Part shown: positions 8,456 to 18,053 of the stretch, one piece after another
Layout: each line of letters begins with the position of its first letter
Numbering within the stretch: position 1 is the first letter of the stretch
DNA from: Clostridium_I sp963725425
Lineage (GTDB): Bacteria; Bacillota; Clostridia; Clostridiales; Clostridiaceae
Length of the DNA stretch: 64,000 nt
Reading direction: 5' to 3'
Assembly (NCBI GenBank): GCA_963725425.1
Contig: CAVRYJ010000031.1
Location: forward strand, 310,001 to 374,000
Notes under the pieces: generated by a model
The model's database searches: none
Told to the model about the DNA's origin: nothing
Seen by the model: only the letters and a program-made list of their open reading frames with translations
Made by a program: the position numbers and the translations under genes

Positions 8456-9988
8456 CTAAGCTCCTGTTGCCTGACCTTTCCCATGCGTTTTATTGCTATA
8501 TCCCACATCATTATTTCCAAAACACTGTTCATATTTCCATCCTGTTAATACTTCAATTGCTTCCCTTGCTTCTGGAGTTACATCAGCCTTTGAGCCTCCA
8601 TTTTTAACCCTTTCAACCTCCGCTACCAATATTTTATGATTTTCTTTTGTAAGCTTAAAGTACATCGCTGAAATACAACCTATTAAAAGCAATACAAAAG
8701 GAACTATAATTGTAATTACCCATATTCCAACTATAGCACTATGTGGTTGTATATGAACATTTTTTCCACTTTTAAAACCAACAGCTGATAAAACTATCCC
8801 AAGTACCGCTGCTTCTATCGCTGCTGCCACCTTTCCAAATAAACTGTTTACCCCGTTATATATTCCTTCTCTTCTCTTGCCAGTTATTGCTTCATCTATA
8901 TCTGGAATAAATGCCATTTGATAAATTGGTGGATAGTCTACGCCAGTTTTACCTACTATGTTAATTAATGCAAATACTGTTAATAGCATTATTGTCATAG
9001 ATGATTTACCCATTAACACCAGTACCATAAATCCTCCAAGTGATACATACGTTATAAGTGATCCAATTATATATGTCTTAGGTCCACCAATTTTATATGC
9101 GGCCAAAATGAAGAAAAACAGAGCTACACATGAAACTACTGATGAAGCAGTATTTATCCATGCAACATTTACTTTAGTGGCCATCACTACAAATATTGCA
9201 AAGTAAGTAAACACTCCTCCAGAAATTTGTTTAAAAATACAATCAATAAACCACATAGCACTGTGAAGTCTAAATGATTTATTCCTCATACTTGAAGCTA
9301 CATCTACTCCAAGCTTTTTGAATACTTGAACCACTGAACCTGCTGAATCTTCATAAACAATGGTCTTTGGATCTCTCTCATAAACATTGAAGTAGCAGAA
9401 GACAAGTGCAACTGCCGTTATTATTCCATAGCTAAGACCAATATACCAAAACGCTGAAGCGGAATTATTACCATACATAGTAAATAATTTTGCAGTTATA
9501 AATCCGGTTATTACACTTGATATAGTACCGCAGTATTGTTTACCGCCACTAAGTTTTGCTTTTTCAGCTGCATTCTGTGTCATTTCTGCTGGTAGTGTAG
9601 TTATTGGCACAAAAATCAAAGTATATGATATTTCATATATTAAATTAATTACAAAATAAAAAGCGAATGAATGTCCTGTGGTCCATAATATTGGAAATAC
9701 TATTACTAGAACAATTATGCCAACAAGCATAAAGAATTTTCTTCTTCCAAATCTTATACCAAGTTTTGTTTTACCAAAATTATCACTTATAAATCCAACA
9801 ATAGGATTACCAAAAGCATCTATAAGCCTGGCTGCTGTGAATATAAGTCCTGCTTTTACTGGACTTATTCCGCATAAAGTTGTATAAAAATACATAAGCC
9901 ATGCAGACATTAGTCCCTGTGCTCCACTTCCAAGAAAATTGACACTTGAATACCCAAGAATATGTCTTAATTTTAATTTTTCGTCCAT
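8456..9988 (-). CDS. GPH-family sugar:cation symporter (copy 2)
   Basis: 510 residues, the same length as the transporter at 5261-6793 and clearly homologous throughout, including the C-terminal GWKYEQCFGNNDVGYSNKTHGKGQ. Substitutions are concentrated in the membrane segments (for example residues 210-330), so the copies may have diverged in substrate. The ATG is preceded by GGGGGGA. It is transcribed from a duplicated promoter with its own operators, now with only a GH105 remnant in front of it. A role in pectin-oligomer or uronide import is inferred from the shared operator and the origin of the cluster. Confidence 0.88.
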   Translation of the reverse strand: MDEKLKLRHILGYSSVNFLGSGAQGLMSAWLMYFYTTLCGISPVKAGLIFTAARLIDAFGNPIVGFISDNFGKTKLGIRFGRRKFFMLVGIIVLVIVFPILWTTGHSFAFYFVINLIYEISYTLIFVPITTLPAEMTQNAAEKAKLSGGKQYCGTISSVITGFITAKLFTMYGNNSASAFWYIGLSYGIITAVALVFCYFNVYERDPKTIVYEDSAGSVVQVFKKLGVDVASSMRNKSFRLHSAMWFIDCIFKQISGGVFTYFAIFVVMATKVNVAWINTASSVVSCVALFFFILAAYKIGGPKTYIIGSLITYVSLGGFMVLVLMGKSSMTIMLLTVFALINIVGKTGVDYPPIYQMAFIPDIDEAITGKRREGIYNGVNSLFGKVAAAIEAAVLGIVLSAVGFKSGKNVHIQPHSAIVGIWVITIIVPFVLLLIGCISAMYFKLTKENHKILVAEVERVKNGGSKADVTPEAREAIEVLTGWKYEQCFGNNDVGYSNKTHGKGQATGA

Positions 9989-10009
9989 AATTTATCCCCC
10001 CTAATATGG

Positions 10010-10250
10010 TTTAAATGAACTATATTATATTTATCTTTTCTGTAACCGTTTACGTATCCATTCTCGTTTATGAAATGATCCATAGTTTTTACTATAAAGT
10101 CCAAATATTTTTTAATACTTTATTTGTTTATATATCTCGTATATATCATCCAAAGTTAATCCTTATTCATTCCCCCAATGATCTGTTAAATTGATTTTTT
10201 TCAATTATTGAATCCCACATTTGTTTCGCATAATTACTTTGATTTTCCAT
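10010..10250 (-). pseudogene. remnant of a duplicated GH105 gene (5' part only)
   Basis: This stretch aligns base for base, with scattered substitutions and small indels, to 7711-7940, the first 75 or so codons of the intact GH105 gene. Examples are TTCTGTAACCGTTTA, ATCCATTCTCGTTTAT and CCCCCAATGATCTGTTAAATTGAT. The start region and frame are destroyed, and everything after the first quarter is deleted. The deletion joins TTTAAATGA directly to the region upstream of transporter copy 2. It proves the second transporter once followed a second GH105 gene. Confidence 0.88.
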
Positions 10251-10281
10251 TTATCACAAAATATCACTTACTGTGCATGCA

Positions 10282-10295
10282 TGTTAACGTTAACA
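10282..10295. promoter_or_regulatory. TGTTAACGTTAACA operator O1' upstream of transporter copy 2
   Basis: Identical to the operator at 8113-8126 and at the homologous place in the duplicated control region. Confidence 0.8.
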
Positions 10296-10437
10296 TATTT
10301 AATGAAAAAAATATTAGTTTTGTTATCAAAACACTATTTCACTAAAATATATATTACCCCCTTCGAAATAAATTTTCTTTTAGCAGTATGTAATGCAAAA
10401 TACCATATTAATTAATAATCTTAAGAACTAACGCTTA

Positions 10438-10451
10438 CGTTAACGTTAACG
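10438..10451. promoter_or_regulatory. second operator O2' (CGTTAACGTTAACG)
   Basis: This is the counterpart of the palindrome at 8247-8286, 156 bp from O1'. It is embedded in AAGAACTAACG...CAGTTCTTA. The dual-operator arrangement is preserved in both copies, which suggests that both sites are used. No gene lies between 10251 and 10557. Confidence 0.65.
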
Positions 10452-10557
10452 TCAGTTCTTACTTAAATGATATCACCAATATCTACTATTGTCAATCATT
10501 TAAAATTTTCCCATTTTGATGACTATTTTGTAATTTTAGTATTTACTAAATGTGTAT

Positions 10558-11406
10558 CTATCTGTTTTTTATCTTCACATACTCATCTAGCAATATATTA
10601 CCGTAGGTTTTAAGTCCTTCAATAATCTCACCTTCATAAATTATTGTCAAAACTTGCATATCCTCATCAAGTACAGTAAATATAATATATCTATTTTTTT
10701 CAACAAGGCTAAGTGCCTTTAATAAATTTTCTTTACAATATATTGACAATATTTTATTATTCATATATCCTTTTTTCATAAATCTGAATTTCTTTTTTAT
10801 AATATCACTCATAATTATATAGGCTACCCTTTCCTTCTCCTTTATTGAACAAAAAATAATATAGAAGGCAATAATGCCAAATGTAAAATTTATTTGTCCC
10901 CTAAAAAAGCAAAATAAATAATACATCACAAATATGCAACCAATAATCATACTTGTAGTTATAGTAATAATATTAGCTACCCTATAAGTTTTAAATGCTG
11001 ATAATATTGCTCTTAATATTCTTCCTCCATCTAGTGGTAATGTAGGTACCAAATTAAATATTCCTAGACAAACATTTGTAAAAAGCAAAGATTTTAAAAC
11101 TCTATAATTCAACTGTAAACTTAATTCATAAAAAACAACTGCCAGCACTAAATTGAAAATTGGTCCTGACAGTGATATTATTACTTCTTCCATTACTGAT
11201 GCATCGTCAATATTGCTAAGCCTTAACACCGCCCCAAAAGGAAGTATCTTAACACTTCCGCCTTTATATCCAAAACATCTTGCTGTAAAATAGTGAACAT
11301 ACTCATGCATAATAACCATAATAAATGCTATAAAATAATTTCCATTAAAACTAAAGGCAAAAATCAATACGATATATGGTATTACTAATTTACAAATATT
11401 TATCAA
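10558..11406 (-). CDS. spoIVFB: M50 family site-2 metalloprotease, SpoIVFB-like
   Basis: A 282-residue integral membrane protein with HEYVH zinc ligands at about residues 34-38 and the second M50 motif NLVPTLPLDGGRILRA near residue 118. A C-terminal CBS-like or regulatory tail follows. SpoIVFB enzymes cleave pro-sigma-K in the outer forespore membrane, and the adjacent M23 gene fits SpoIVFA. A TTG start with GGAGTG upstream is most likely. In related genomes this pair lies between the min genes and the radical SAM gene, as here apart from the pectin insertion. Confidence 0.85.
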   Translation of the reverse strand: MINICKLVIPYIVLIFAFSFNGNYFIAFIMVIMHEYVHYFTARCFGYKGGSVKILPFGAVLRLSNIDDASVMEEVIISLSGPIFNLVLAVVFYELSLQLNYRVLKSLLFTNVCLGIFNLVPTLPLDGGRILRAILSAFKTYRVANIITITTSMIIGCIFVMYYLFCFFRGQINFTFGIIAFYIIFCSIKEKERVAYIIMSDIIKKKFRFMKKGYMNNKILSIYCKENLLKALSLVEKNRYIIFTVLDEDMQVLTIIYEGEIIEGLKTYGNILLDEYVKIKNR

Positions 11407-11445
11407 AACATCACTCCATGCTTATTTCTTTTAAAATGCATAAAA

Positions 11446-12240
11446 TTATATTTTTATATATTCCATGGGGTTTAGTTTTTCTCCCATATACATTAATTCG
11501 AAATATAAATTTGAAGATTTATCCCCACCAGTATTACCTGATTTACCAATAACTTGATTTTTATTAACTTTACTTCCCTTTTTAACATCTATTAAATTTA
11601 AATGAGCGTACCTGGTTTCAATTCCACTGCCATGATCTATAACTATATATTTGCCATCTTCTTTACTTTCCCCGATTTCCTCAACAACACCATCATAAAC
11701 TGTGTTAATGTTTGTATTTATTGGTATATAGAATTCAACACCATGGCTAAGTACCTTTTTCTCACTGCTATTGCTACCGCTGAAAAGCGATACTTTTTTA
11801 GATACAGGTCCTGCAAATTCTTGATTTATCTGTTCTTTTATAGTTTTTCCTCCCGTGATTCTTGCCCTTTCAGTGTCAATGAAATTCACAACCTTGTTTT
11901 CTATATCATTAAAATTTTCATTTTCCACATATGTCTCCACACTTCTAACATTAATACTACTTGAATAGTTTATGATTGATTTTATATCATAATTTTTATT
12001 AATTGTATTTCTAGCAAAACTATATACTGCTTTAGTTTGAGGATTTACGTATACTTTACATATAATTACTGCTGCAAAAAGCAGCAAAGTTCCGAAAAGT
12101 TGGATTTTTATAGTGTGAATTACACGCGCCTTATCAAGGTAATTTCTTTTCCTTTTCATTGACTTTAGTCCTCTACCATCCTTTGTTCTATTTGATATAG
12201 AATTGTAATAATTTTCATATTGACTATTATAGCTACCCAT
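11446..12240 (-). CDS. spoIVFA: M23/LytM-domain membrane protein, SpoIVFA-like
   Basis: 264 residues. A basic cytoplasmic N-terminus is followed by one membrane segment near residues 45-65 (IQLFGTLLLFAAVIICKVYV) and a C-terminal M23 fold with IVIDHGSGIETRYAHL and GKSGNTGG. Some zinc ligands of active M23 enzymes are retained, so activity cannot be excluded. Its partner downstream is the M50 protease, the arrangement of the sigma-K checkpoint pair. The ATG is preceded by AGGAGG. Confidence 0.8.
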   Translation of the reverse strand: MGSYNSQYENYYNSISNRTKDGRGLKSMKRKRNYLDKARVIHTIKIQLFGTLLLFAAVIICKVYVNPQTKAVYSFARNTINKNYDIKSIINYSSSINVRSVETYVENENFNDIENKVVNFIDTERARITGGKTIKEQINQEFAGPVSKKVSLFSGSNSSEKKVLSHGVEFYIPINTNINTVYDGVVEEIGESKEDGKYIVIDHGSGIETRYAHLNLIDVKKGSKVNKNQVIGKSGNTGGDKSSNLYFELMYMGEKLNPMEYIKI

Positions 12241-12360
12241 TTTTCCTCCTAATATAATTCATACAATATCATGTATATTAAAATCATTGTATTTTATTAC
12301 ACATTCTACATAACAAATTAAATGGTCATGTGAAAAGAATTAAAGATTAATGCTTTATAA

Positions 12361-12411
12361 AAAAGAGTTTTATCAAAATAGAAATTAATTTCTATTTTGA
12401 TAAAACTCTTA
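12361..12411 (-). terminator. intrinsic terminator of the min operon
   Basis: A perfect 22-bp stem (AAGAGTTTTATCAAAATAG and its complement) with a four-base TTAA loop and a T-rich tail on the minus strand. It begins at the minE stop codon. Confidence 0.85.
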
Positions 12412-12681
12412 CTGGGTTCTACTTTTCATTCTTTTAATTGGAATATTAGCTATCAAAGCCGGTGATGAACCTTCTCCATCCTGTACTTTAGTCAATTTTA
12501 CCTCTACATCAGAATTATCTATTTCCACATATTTTGCTATTACATTCATTATTTCTTCCTTTATGAGGTCTAAAAGTTCTGGGGATAAATCAGATCTATC
12601 ATGAATCAGAATTAATTTTAATCTTTCATTTGCCACATCTTTAGATGCTGGCTTCCTTGAAAAAAAATTAAATAAATCCAT
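12409..12681 (-). CDS. minE: cell division topological specificity factor MinE
   Basis: 90 residues. The N-terminus MDLFNFFSRKPASKDVA is the membrane and MinD-binding segment. The middle (ANERLKLILIHDRSD) is the anti-MinCD helix/strand, and a dimerising C-terminal domain follows. MinE drives MinCD oscillation and keeps the division site central. GGGGGAG precedes the ATG. It is the last gene of minC-minD-minE. MinE is found in clostridia though absent from Bacillus. Confidence 0.95.
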   Translation of the reverse strand: MDLFNFFSRKPASKDVANERLKLILIHDRSDLSPELLDLIKEEIMNVIAKYVEIDNSDVEVKLTKVQDGEGSSPALIANIPIKRMKSRTQ

Positions 12682-12692
12682 CTTACTCCCCC

Positions 12693-13493
12693 CTATCTTT
12701 TCTTAAACAAGTTTTTAATAACAGTAACAATACTTGTGGATTCCTTATCATCTAATGATGGAAAAGGAACTTCTTCACCAGTTATTCTCTTTGCTATATC
12801 TCTAAATGCATTTCCAGCTTTTGAATTTTGATTCAATACTATTGGTTCTCCTCTATTAGTTGATATTGTAACATCTTTATCATTTGGTACAACACCAATT
12901 AATTTGATTGCCAGGTTATCAATTATATCATCTATTCCAAGCATATCGCCTTTTTTTATCATTTCAGCTTCTATCCTATTTACCACAAGTTTATGATCAT
13001 CTAACCCCTTTGCATCAAGTTTTCCAATTACCCTATCTGCATCCCTTATTGACGTTACCTCCGGGTTTACCACAACTATAGCTCTATCTGCACCTATTAC
13101 CGCATTTTCAAATCCTTGTTCAATTCCTGCTGGACAATCTATAAGTACATAATCATAATCATTCTTTAATTCATTTACAACTTTTAGCATTTGCTCCGAA
13201 CTTATATCATTTTTATCTCTAGTCTGCGCTGTTGGAAGTAAAAATAAAGTCTCATACCTTTTATCCTTTATGAGTGCTTGCTTAAGTCTACAGTTTTCTT
13301 CAATTACATCTAAAAGTGTAAAAACTATTCTGTTTTCGAGTCCCATAAGTACATCTAAATTTCTAAGTCCAGTATCTCCATCAACCACAACCACTTTTTT
13401 CCCCATAGCTGCAAGTGCCGTACCAATATTTGCCGTAGTTGTGGTTTTTCCAACTCCACCTTTTCCAGATGTTATTACAATAGCTTCTCCCAT
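12693..13493 (-). CDS. minD: septum site-determining ATPase MinD
   Basis: About 266 residues. The deviant Walker A motif SGKGGVGKTTTTAN is at residues 10-20, the switch motif VDGDTGLRNLD follows, and the C-terminal amphipathic membrane-targeting helix is VIKNLFKKR. MinD recruits MinC to the membrane and is released by MinE. I chose the ATG at 13493 because GGAGGT lies seven bases upstream; the five-residue longer start has no ribosome binding site. Confidence 0.96.
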   Translation of the reverse strand: MGEAIVITSGKGGVGKTTTTANIGTALAAMGKKVVVVDGDTGLRNLDVLMGLENRIVFTLLDVIEENCRLKQALIKDKRYETLFLLPTAQTRDKNDISSEQMLKVVNELKNDYDYVLIDCPAGIEQGFENAVIGADRAIVVVNPEVTSIRDADRVIGKLDAKGLDDHKLVVNRIEAEMIKKGDMLGIDDIIDNLAIKLIGVVPNDKDVTISTNRGEPIVLNQNSKAGNAFRDIAKRITGEEVPFPSLDDKESTSIVTVIKNLFKKR

Positions 13494-13632
13494 GAAATGT
13501 ACCTCCATTAATAAAATTTGTCAGATGAAAAGTAATATATACGAAGATATATAAAATATCTTTAACAATCAAGTACAATCAATGCCTAGCTACCATTATA
13601 CTAAATGTACCATGAAGATACTAGTACAAAAA

Positions 13633-14265
13633 TCAATAAAACTTATTAGGTGAATATGGTTCTACAATTATCGTTTTATCTTTTATCTTAGCAACTTCTG
13701 GATAATTAGGTTTTTCATCATTTTCTGGTGCTTTGGTAATTGTACTGGCTATTTGCAAAACATTAGGTTCAAGTCTAAATGCAGCAATTATAGCCTTATC
13801 ATTACCACTTGTACCTGCATGTGCATCACCTTTAAGAATACCAAGAACGATTATATTTCCAGCTGCAAAAACTTCGGAACCCGGATTTACATCGCCAATT
13901 ATAACTACATTTCCCGGGTAATTAATAATCTGCCCACTTCTTACAGTTTTTTTTATAAATTTTGTTTTACCCTCATATATTCCAGAGAAAATTTTACTTG
14001 TTTTCTCCTCGGTATCTTCAAATATACAATCTTTTATAAGAAATTCTTCAAATAAGATATCACTTAGCCTTTTAAGCTCTCTTTCACTTACAAGTTTAAG
14101 TTGCGTGCTAATCTTTAATGTGCAACCTTTATAAAATCTTTTACCTCTAGAAAGTTTTTCTCTTAATATTTCTAACATTTCATTGAAATCTTTAAACCTA
14201 TTTATATCAATTACTACGTTTAACCCAAATTTGTTGCCCTTTAATACAATCTTGTCCTCACTCAT
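13633..14265 (-). CDS. minC: septum site-determining protein MinC
   Basis: About 210 residues. An N-terminal domain inhibits FtsZ and a C-terminal beta-helix carries ATVRSGQ-like and GDVNPGSEVFAAGNIIVLGILKGDAHAG motifs, the MinC_C consensus. It blocks FtsZ ring assembly away from mid-cell when bound to MinD. I chose the ATG at 14265 for its GGAGG at good spacing. It leads the minCDE operon; the gap to minD (about 140 bases) is longer than usual. Confidence 0.93.
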   Translation of the reverse strand: MSEDKIVLKGNKFGLNVVIDINRFKDFNEMLEILREKLSRGKRFYKGCTLKISTQLKLVSERELKRLSDILFEEFLIKDCIFEDTEEKTSKIFSGIYEGKTKFIKKTVRSGQIINYPGNVVIIGDVNPGSEVFAAGNIIVLGILKGDAHAGTSGNDKAIIAAFRLEPNVLQIASTITKAPENDEKPNYPEVAKIKDKTIIVEPYSPNKFY

Positions 14266-14367
14266 ATTAACCTCCAAAGGCACTAACGTTCCATTATATA
14301 TAATTCAACATATATGTTGAAAATCCTTCTTTTCATATGTATTTTATCCGATGACTACCATCTTATA

Positions 14368-14934
14368 TTACTTTATATATCGAGGTATTATTTTACTACT
14401 AAACTCTTCTGACAAAATATCCATTACAATTGAGTCATATTTCATTTTACCTATGATTTTGGCTTCTCTCAGACGACCAACTTCTTTAAACCCAACACAT
14501 ATATAACAATTCAGTGCATTTTTATTAAAAGAAAACACACTAAGCCTTACACTGTTTAAATTAATCAGATTAAAGGCATAATCAATTAATAAGCTGATTG
14601 CTTCTTTTCCAAAACCTTTATTCCTATGATTTTTATCTCCAATTAGAATACTTAACATTGAAGTTCTATTTATAAAATCAATATTGAATAATGCGCATCT
14701 ACCAATACATTTATTATTTTCATTATCAAAAATTGAAAAGACATGTTGATTGCTATTTATAATGGTGCTTACTTCATTTCTAATCCTTTCAGCTGAGGTT
14801 GGCGTATATGCCTCATACCCTAAAGGCAAGGATACTTCAAAATCATTTAACCAGTTAGCTAAATTATCTGCATCCCCCATACTTATATATGAAAGTGAAA
14901 CTTTTTCTCCTATGATTTTTTTATTAGTTAACAT
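14368..14934 (-). CDS. GNAT-family N-acetyltransferase (RimJ/RimL-like)
   Basis: About 188 residues. Motif A region GDKNHRNKGFGKEAISLLIDYAFN carries the acetyl-CoA pyrophosphate loop (R-N-K-G-F-G), followed by NLNSVRLSVFSFNKNALNCYICVGFKEVGRLRE, typical of RimJ/L-type enzymes. The substrate is not evident. I chose the ATG at 14934 on account of GAGGGAG upstream. A perfect palindrome ACTTGCATGCAAGT sits 39 bases upstream and could be an operator. Confidence 0.8.
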   Translation of the reverse strand: MLTNKKIIGEKVSLSYISMGDADNLANWLNDFEVSLPLGYEAYTPTSAERIRNEVSTIINSNQHVFSIFDNENNKCIGRCALFNIDFINRTSMLSILIGDKNHRNKGFGKEAISLLIDYAFNLINLNSVRLSVFSFNKNALNCYICVGFKEVGRLREAKIIGKMKYDSIVMDILSEEFSSKIIPRYIK

Positions 14935-15103
14935 ATTTAGCTCCCTCTCACCTAATGTGATTTTATCCACTTGCATGCAAGTTTCACTTTATTTATTCAC
15001 GGTATCTTCATTATACACTAGCTCTTTTACAACTTAGTGACAAACCTACCTTGATTAAAAGTTGTAGTCACTTATGATTGTTGAAGATGTTTAGGAAGGA
15101 GTT

Positions 15104-15289
15104 GCCATAAACAGAGTTCTTGGTTTCAGGTGGAGTTTTTAGGCCGTAGGTCATCCATCTGAAACTTAGAAATCGTTATCCAGGGACGTAGCAGCCGTTA
15201 TCTCCCACTTAGTAGAAGATGGGAGTGTTACGGATGGTAGTCATCGGATAAACTGAGTTCTTGGTTTCAGGTGGGGTTTTGTTTATGGC
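15104..15289. repeat. hairpin insertion element, copy 2 (degenerate)
   Basis: Bounded by 9-bp inverted ends GCCATAAAC/GTTTATGGC. The 20-bp direct repeat GAGTTCTTGGTTTCAGGTGG appears at 15114 and 15254. It shares AGAAATCGTTATCC, CTCCCACTTA...AGATGGGAGTGTTACG and TCATCGGATAAA with 7950-8090. The remaining bases between 14935 and 15104 show no gene. Confidence 0.7.
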
Positions 15290-15294
15290 ACAGC

Positions 15295-15332
15295 AAAAGA
15301 CTAGTTTCTTACTTTTAAGAAACTAGTCTTTT
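15295..15332 (-). terminator. intrinsic terminator after the PBP2 gene
   Basis: A 15-bp stem AAAAGACTAGTTTCTTA/TAAGAAACTAGTCTTTT lies ten bases beyond the PBP2 stop and has T tails on both strands. Confidence 0.85.
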
Positions 15333-15341
15333 CTGAAATTT

Positions 15342-18041
15342 TTAATTTATAGGTTTTAAATTTATGTCAAGATCATTTTTATAGTTTGCCATTCTAGGAT
15401 CATTTTTAAAATATCCCTCGTACATACCTCTAGCAACATTTGCAGCATCACTGCCATAGCCACCATCAAATATTACTACAGCTATAGCAATTTGAGGATT
15501 GTCTGCTGGTGCATAACCTACATACCACCCATAATCTCCTCTACCAACTTTATTCTGTATATCAGATGTATTAAACTCTGCTGTACCAGTTTTACCACCA
15601 GTAGGTATAGGAAAGTTGCCAAGCGCTTGAGCCGCTGTACCATCTGTATTACCACCAGCACCTGTAACGTTGTTCATGCCCTGCATAACTATATTTCTGG
15701 TCTCTGCACTCATATCGGCTTTGTCTATTACCACAGGTTTCGTTTCAGAAACTATTTTACCCTGAGAATCAATTATTTTATTAACCAAATGGAGTTTATA
15801 TCTTGTGCCGCCATTGGCAAGGGTAGCTATATAATTTGCCATCTGAAGAGGCGTGAAATTATCCATACCCTGTCCAATAGATGCAATATACATATTGTAT
15901 GGAAGACTTAATGAACCATGTCCTGTCTGCACAGCTTGGTAGTGTACATCATTTACAACTGCTTCAAAATCACTATCAGTGAAAGTTTTTCCTTTATATT
16001 TAGGGTCAGTTGCAACTAATTGCTTAAACAAATCCGTGTAGTTAGTCTTTGAAAAAGTCCCATTTTTTACAGAATCCCTTATATCATTTTTAATTTCAGT
16101 TTTTATCACTGAAAGTTGATTTCCATCTCCATCTCTATCATACAAGTCTATCTGAGGAAGTTTACCTCCAGTGGTGCTAACTCCAGTAGTTAAATCCTGC
16201 TCAATACTCAAAAGATATTGCGATGCTGACAGATTTTTCTGGGAAACGGTATTATATACCTGCCCAAAATTTTCACCTATTTCTATTCCTGTACCAGGAT
16301 TTGTTGAAGTAGGATCTGCTCCTAGCCCAAATCCCCATGCATATTTAGCTAAAGTATCGTCTCCAGATTTTGCTCGTAATTTTCGTCCAACATCCATAAA
16401 AAATGGATTACTGGATTTTTCTATGGCACTTATTACATTTACATTACCAAGTGCACCATCCGATTTGAAAGGATCCCAAACTCCTCCTCCTATATCATAG
16501 CCACCTTTATCTTGATAATTGGTAGTAGCATTTATCACTCCACTTTGAAGACCCGCAATTGCTGTCATAGGTTTAAAGGTTGACCCTGAAGGAATAAGTG
16601 ACATAGTTGCATAGTCATACAATGGTTTTGGATAATAATCAAAACTATCTTTTCTGATTGTGGTATTTCCACTTATACTTGTGTCTATTGGAAACATATA
16701 ATCAATTAAACTTTGTGGTTTTTCTTGAGCTTGTGCCATCTTTTCGTAGTCGGGATTAAAATATTTTTCTGTTTGTGCTTCCGTTAATCCTTGGGAATTA
16801 GAAAAATCATTGGGATTAAAACCTGGTAAACTTACCAGTGCTATTATTCCACCAGTGTGAATGTCTATAGCAACAGCCGCTCCTCTTGTAGCATTTGATA
16901 CATCTAAACCATTTACTGTTCTTGTAGCTTGTAATGTCTTCATCTCTGTATTCAATGCATTTTCTGTTGCATATTGCACATTTGCATCTATTGTAAGCTG
17001 AACATTATCTCCTGGAGATGACTGCCTGCTAGCAAGTTCAGTCTTCACCCTACCCTGCTTATCAACCTGCACCACATCTCCTCCGTCATTGCCCTTTAGC
17101 TCACTTTCCATTGCGGCTTCAATTCCTGATGCTCCAACATAATCGTTACTTGTATCATAACCCTTTTCTGAATACTTCTCTTGATCATCAGGGTTTATTT
17201 TGCTTATGTATCCCAAAATTGATGAACCTAGCTGGTCATATGGATATTGTCTCATAGGCTGATTTTCCACATTTATTCCAGGCAATTCTGAAAGACTTTG
17301 TTTGAATATAAGAGATGTGTCTTTCTTTATATTACTTGCTATATTAACTGATTTATATCCGGAAAAGCTATTCATCTTTATGCTGTCTTTTACAATTAAA
17401 TACCTTCTTATTACGTCTGGAGTTAGTTGCATATGTAAACTTGAAATTCCTTTTATCACACCATATTTACTAACAAGTTCATTATAAATGTCCTCGGGCG
17501 TTAGTTTTAAAAGTTCATCATTAAGCTCAGTAGTTTCACCAGCTGCTGCTAAATCAGCTTCAGTTTTATTTTTAAATTTATTTTTCAATATGCTATCTTG
17601 AAAACCTCTATCTTTTAAAAATCTTAGCTGCATGATTTGTATTTCCTTAGGGCTACTTGAACTAAATTCAAATCTGTATGGTCCTATTTTTAAAGGGAAA
17701 CTATCTGTCTGAACTTCTCCATTATCATCCAAAATTTTAAATACCTTTTGTAGTGTTGAAAATAGCTTTATACCAGCCTCATCTGTATCTGTATATGTAA
17801 GGTTATAACTTTGCACTTCACTTGCAAGTTCTATTCCATTTTTGTCTGTAATTAACCCTCTTGGTGCAGCTATTGTTATAAGCTTATGAGCTTTAGTATT
17901 TGCTGTATCACTGTAATACTGACCATTTGTAACTTGTAAATTATATAATTGTACCCCTAATACTGAAAATAGAGTTATCATTATTACTACTAAAGCAGTA
18001 TATCTATTAAATATCTTTTTGAGTTTCTTTTTTCTTTCCAT
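15342..18041 (-). CDS. mrdA: penicillin-binding protein 2 (elongation transpeptidase)
   Basis: 899 residues. A short cytoplasmic tail and one membrane helix lie at about residues 15-35, followed by a PBP dimerisation domain with APRGLITDKNG and a transpeptidase domain with SGSTFKPMTA (active-site Ser), SSN and GGKTGTAEF motifs. It cross-links peptidoglycan during elongation with MreBCD/RodA. It is longer than the usual 650-700 residues. The extra length is spread through the N-terminal domain and an insert (residues about 610-700) between the SxN and KTG motifs, seen in clostridial homologues. It follows mreD at 12 bases. Confidence 0.93.
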   Translation of the reverse strand: MERKKKLKKIFNRYTALVVIMITLFSVLGVQLYNLQVTNGQYYSDTANTKAHKLITIAAPRGLITDKNGIELASEVQSYNLTYTDTDEAGIKLFSTLQKVFKILDDNGEVQTDSFPLKIGPYRFEFSSSSPKEIQIMQLRFLKDRGFQDSILKNKFKNKTEADLAAAGETTELNDELLKLTPEDIYNELVSKYGVIKGISSLHMQLTPDVIRRYLIVKDSIKMNSFSGYKSVNIASNIKKDTSLIFKQSLSELPGINVENQPMRQYPYDQLGSSILGYISKINPDDQEKYSEKGYDTSNDYVGASGIEAAMESELKGNDGGDVVQVDKQGRVKTELASRQSSPGDNVQLTIDANVQYATENALNTEMKTLQATRTVNGLDVSNATRGAAVAIDIHTGGIIALVSLPGFNPNDFSNSQGLTEAQTEKYFNPDYEKMAQAQEKPQSLIDYMFPIDTSISGNTTIRKDSFDYYPKPLYDYATMSLIPSGSTFKPMTAIAGLQSGVINATTNYQDKGGYDIGGGVWDPFKSDGALGNVNVISAIEKSSNPFFMDVGRKLRAKSGDDTLAKYAWGFGLGADPTSTNPGTGIEIGENFGQVYNTVSQKNLSASQYLLSIEQDLTTGVSTTGGKLPQIDLYDRDGDGNQLSVIKTEIKNDIRDSVKNGTFSKTNYTDLFKQLVATDPKYKGKTFTDSDFEAVVNDVHYQAVQTGHGSLSLPYNMYIASIGQGMDNFTPLQMANYIATLANGGTRYKLHLVNKIIDSQGKIVSETKPVVIDKADMSAETRNIVMQGMNNVTGAGGNTDGTAAQALGNFPIPTGGKTGTAEFNTSDIQNKVGRGDYGWYVGYAPADNPQIAIAVVIFDGGYGSDAANVARGMYEGYFKNDPRMANYKNDLDINLKPIN

Positions 18042-18053
18042 TTCATCACCACA

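Noticed and set aside
14973..14986. ACTTGCATGCAAGT palindrome as a defined operator
   Set aside because: A single occurrence with no matching site elsewhere in the window; mentioned only with the GNAT gene.
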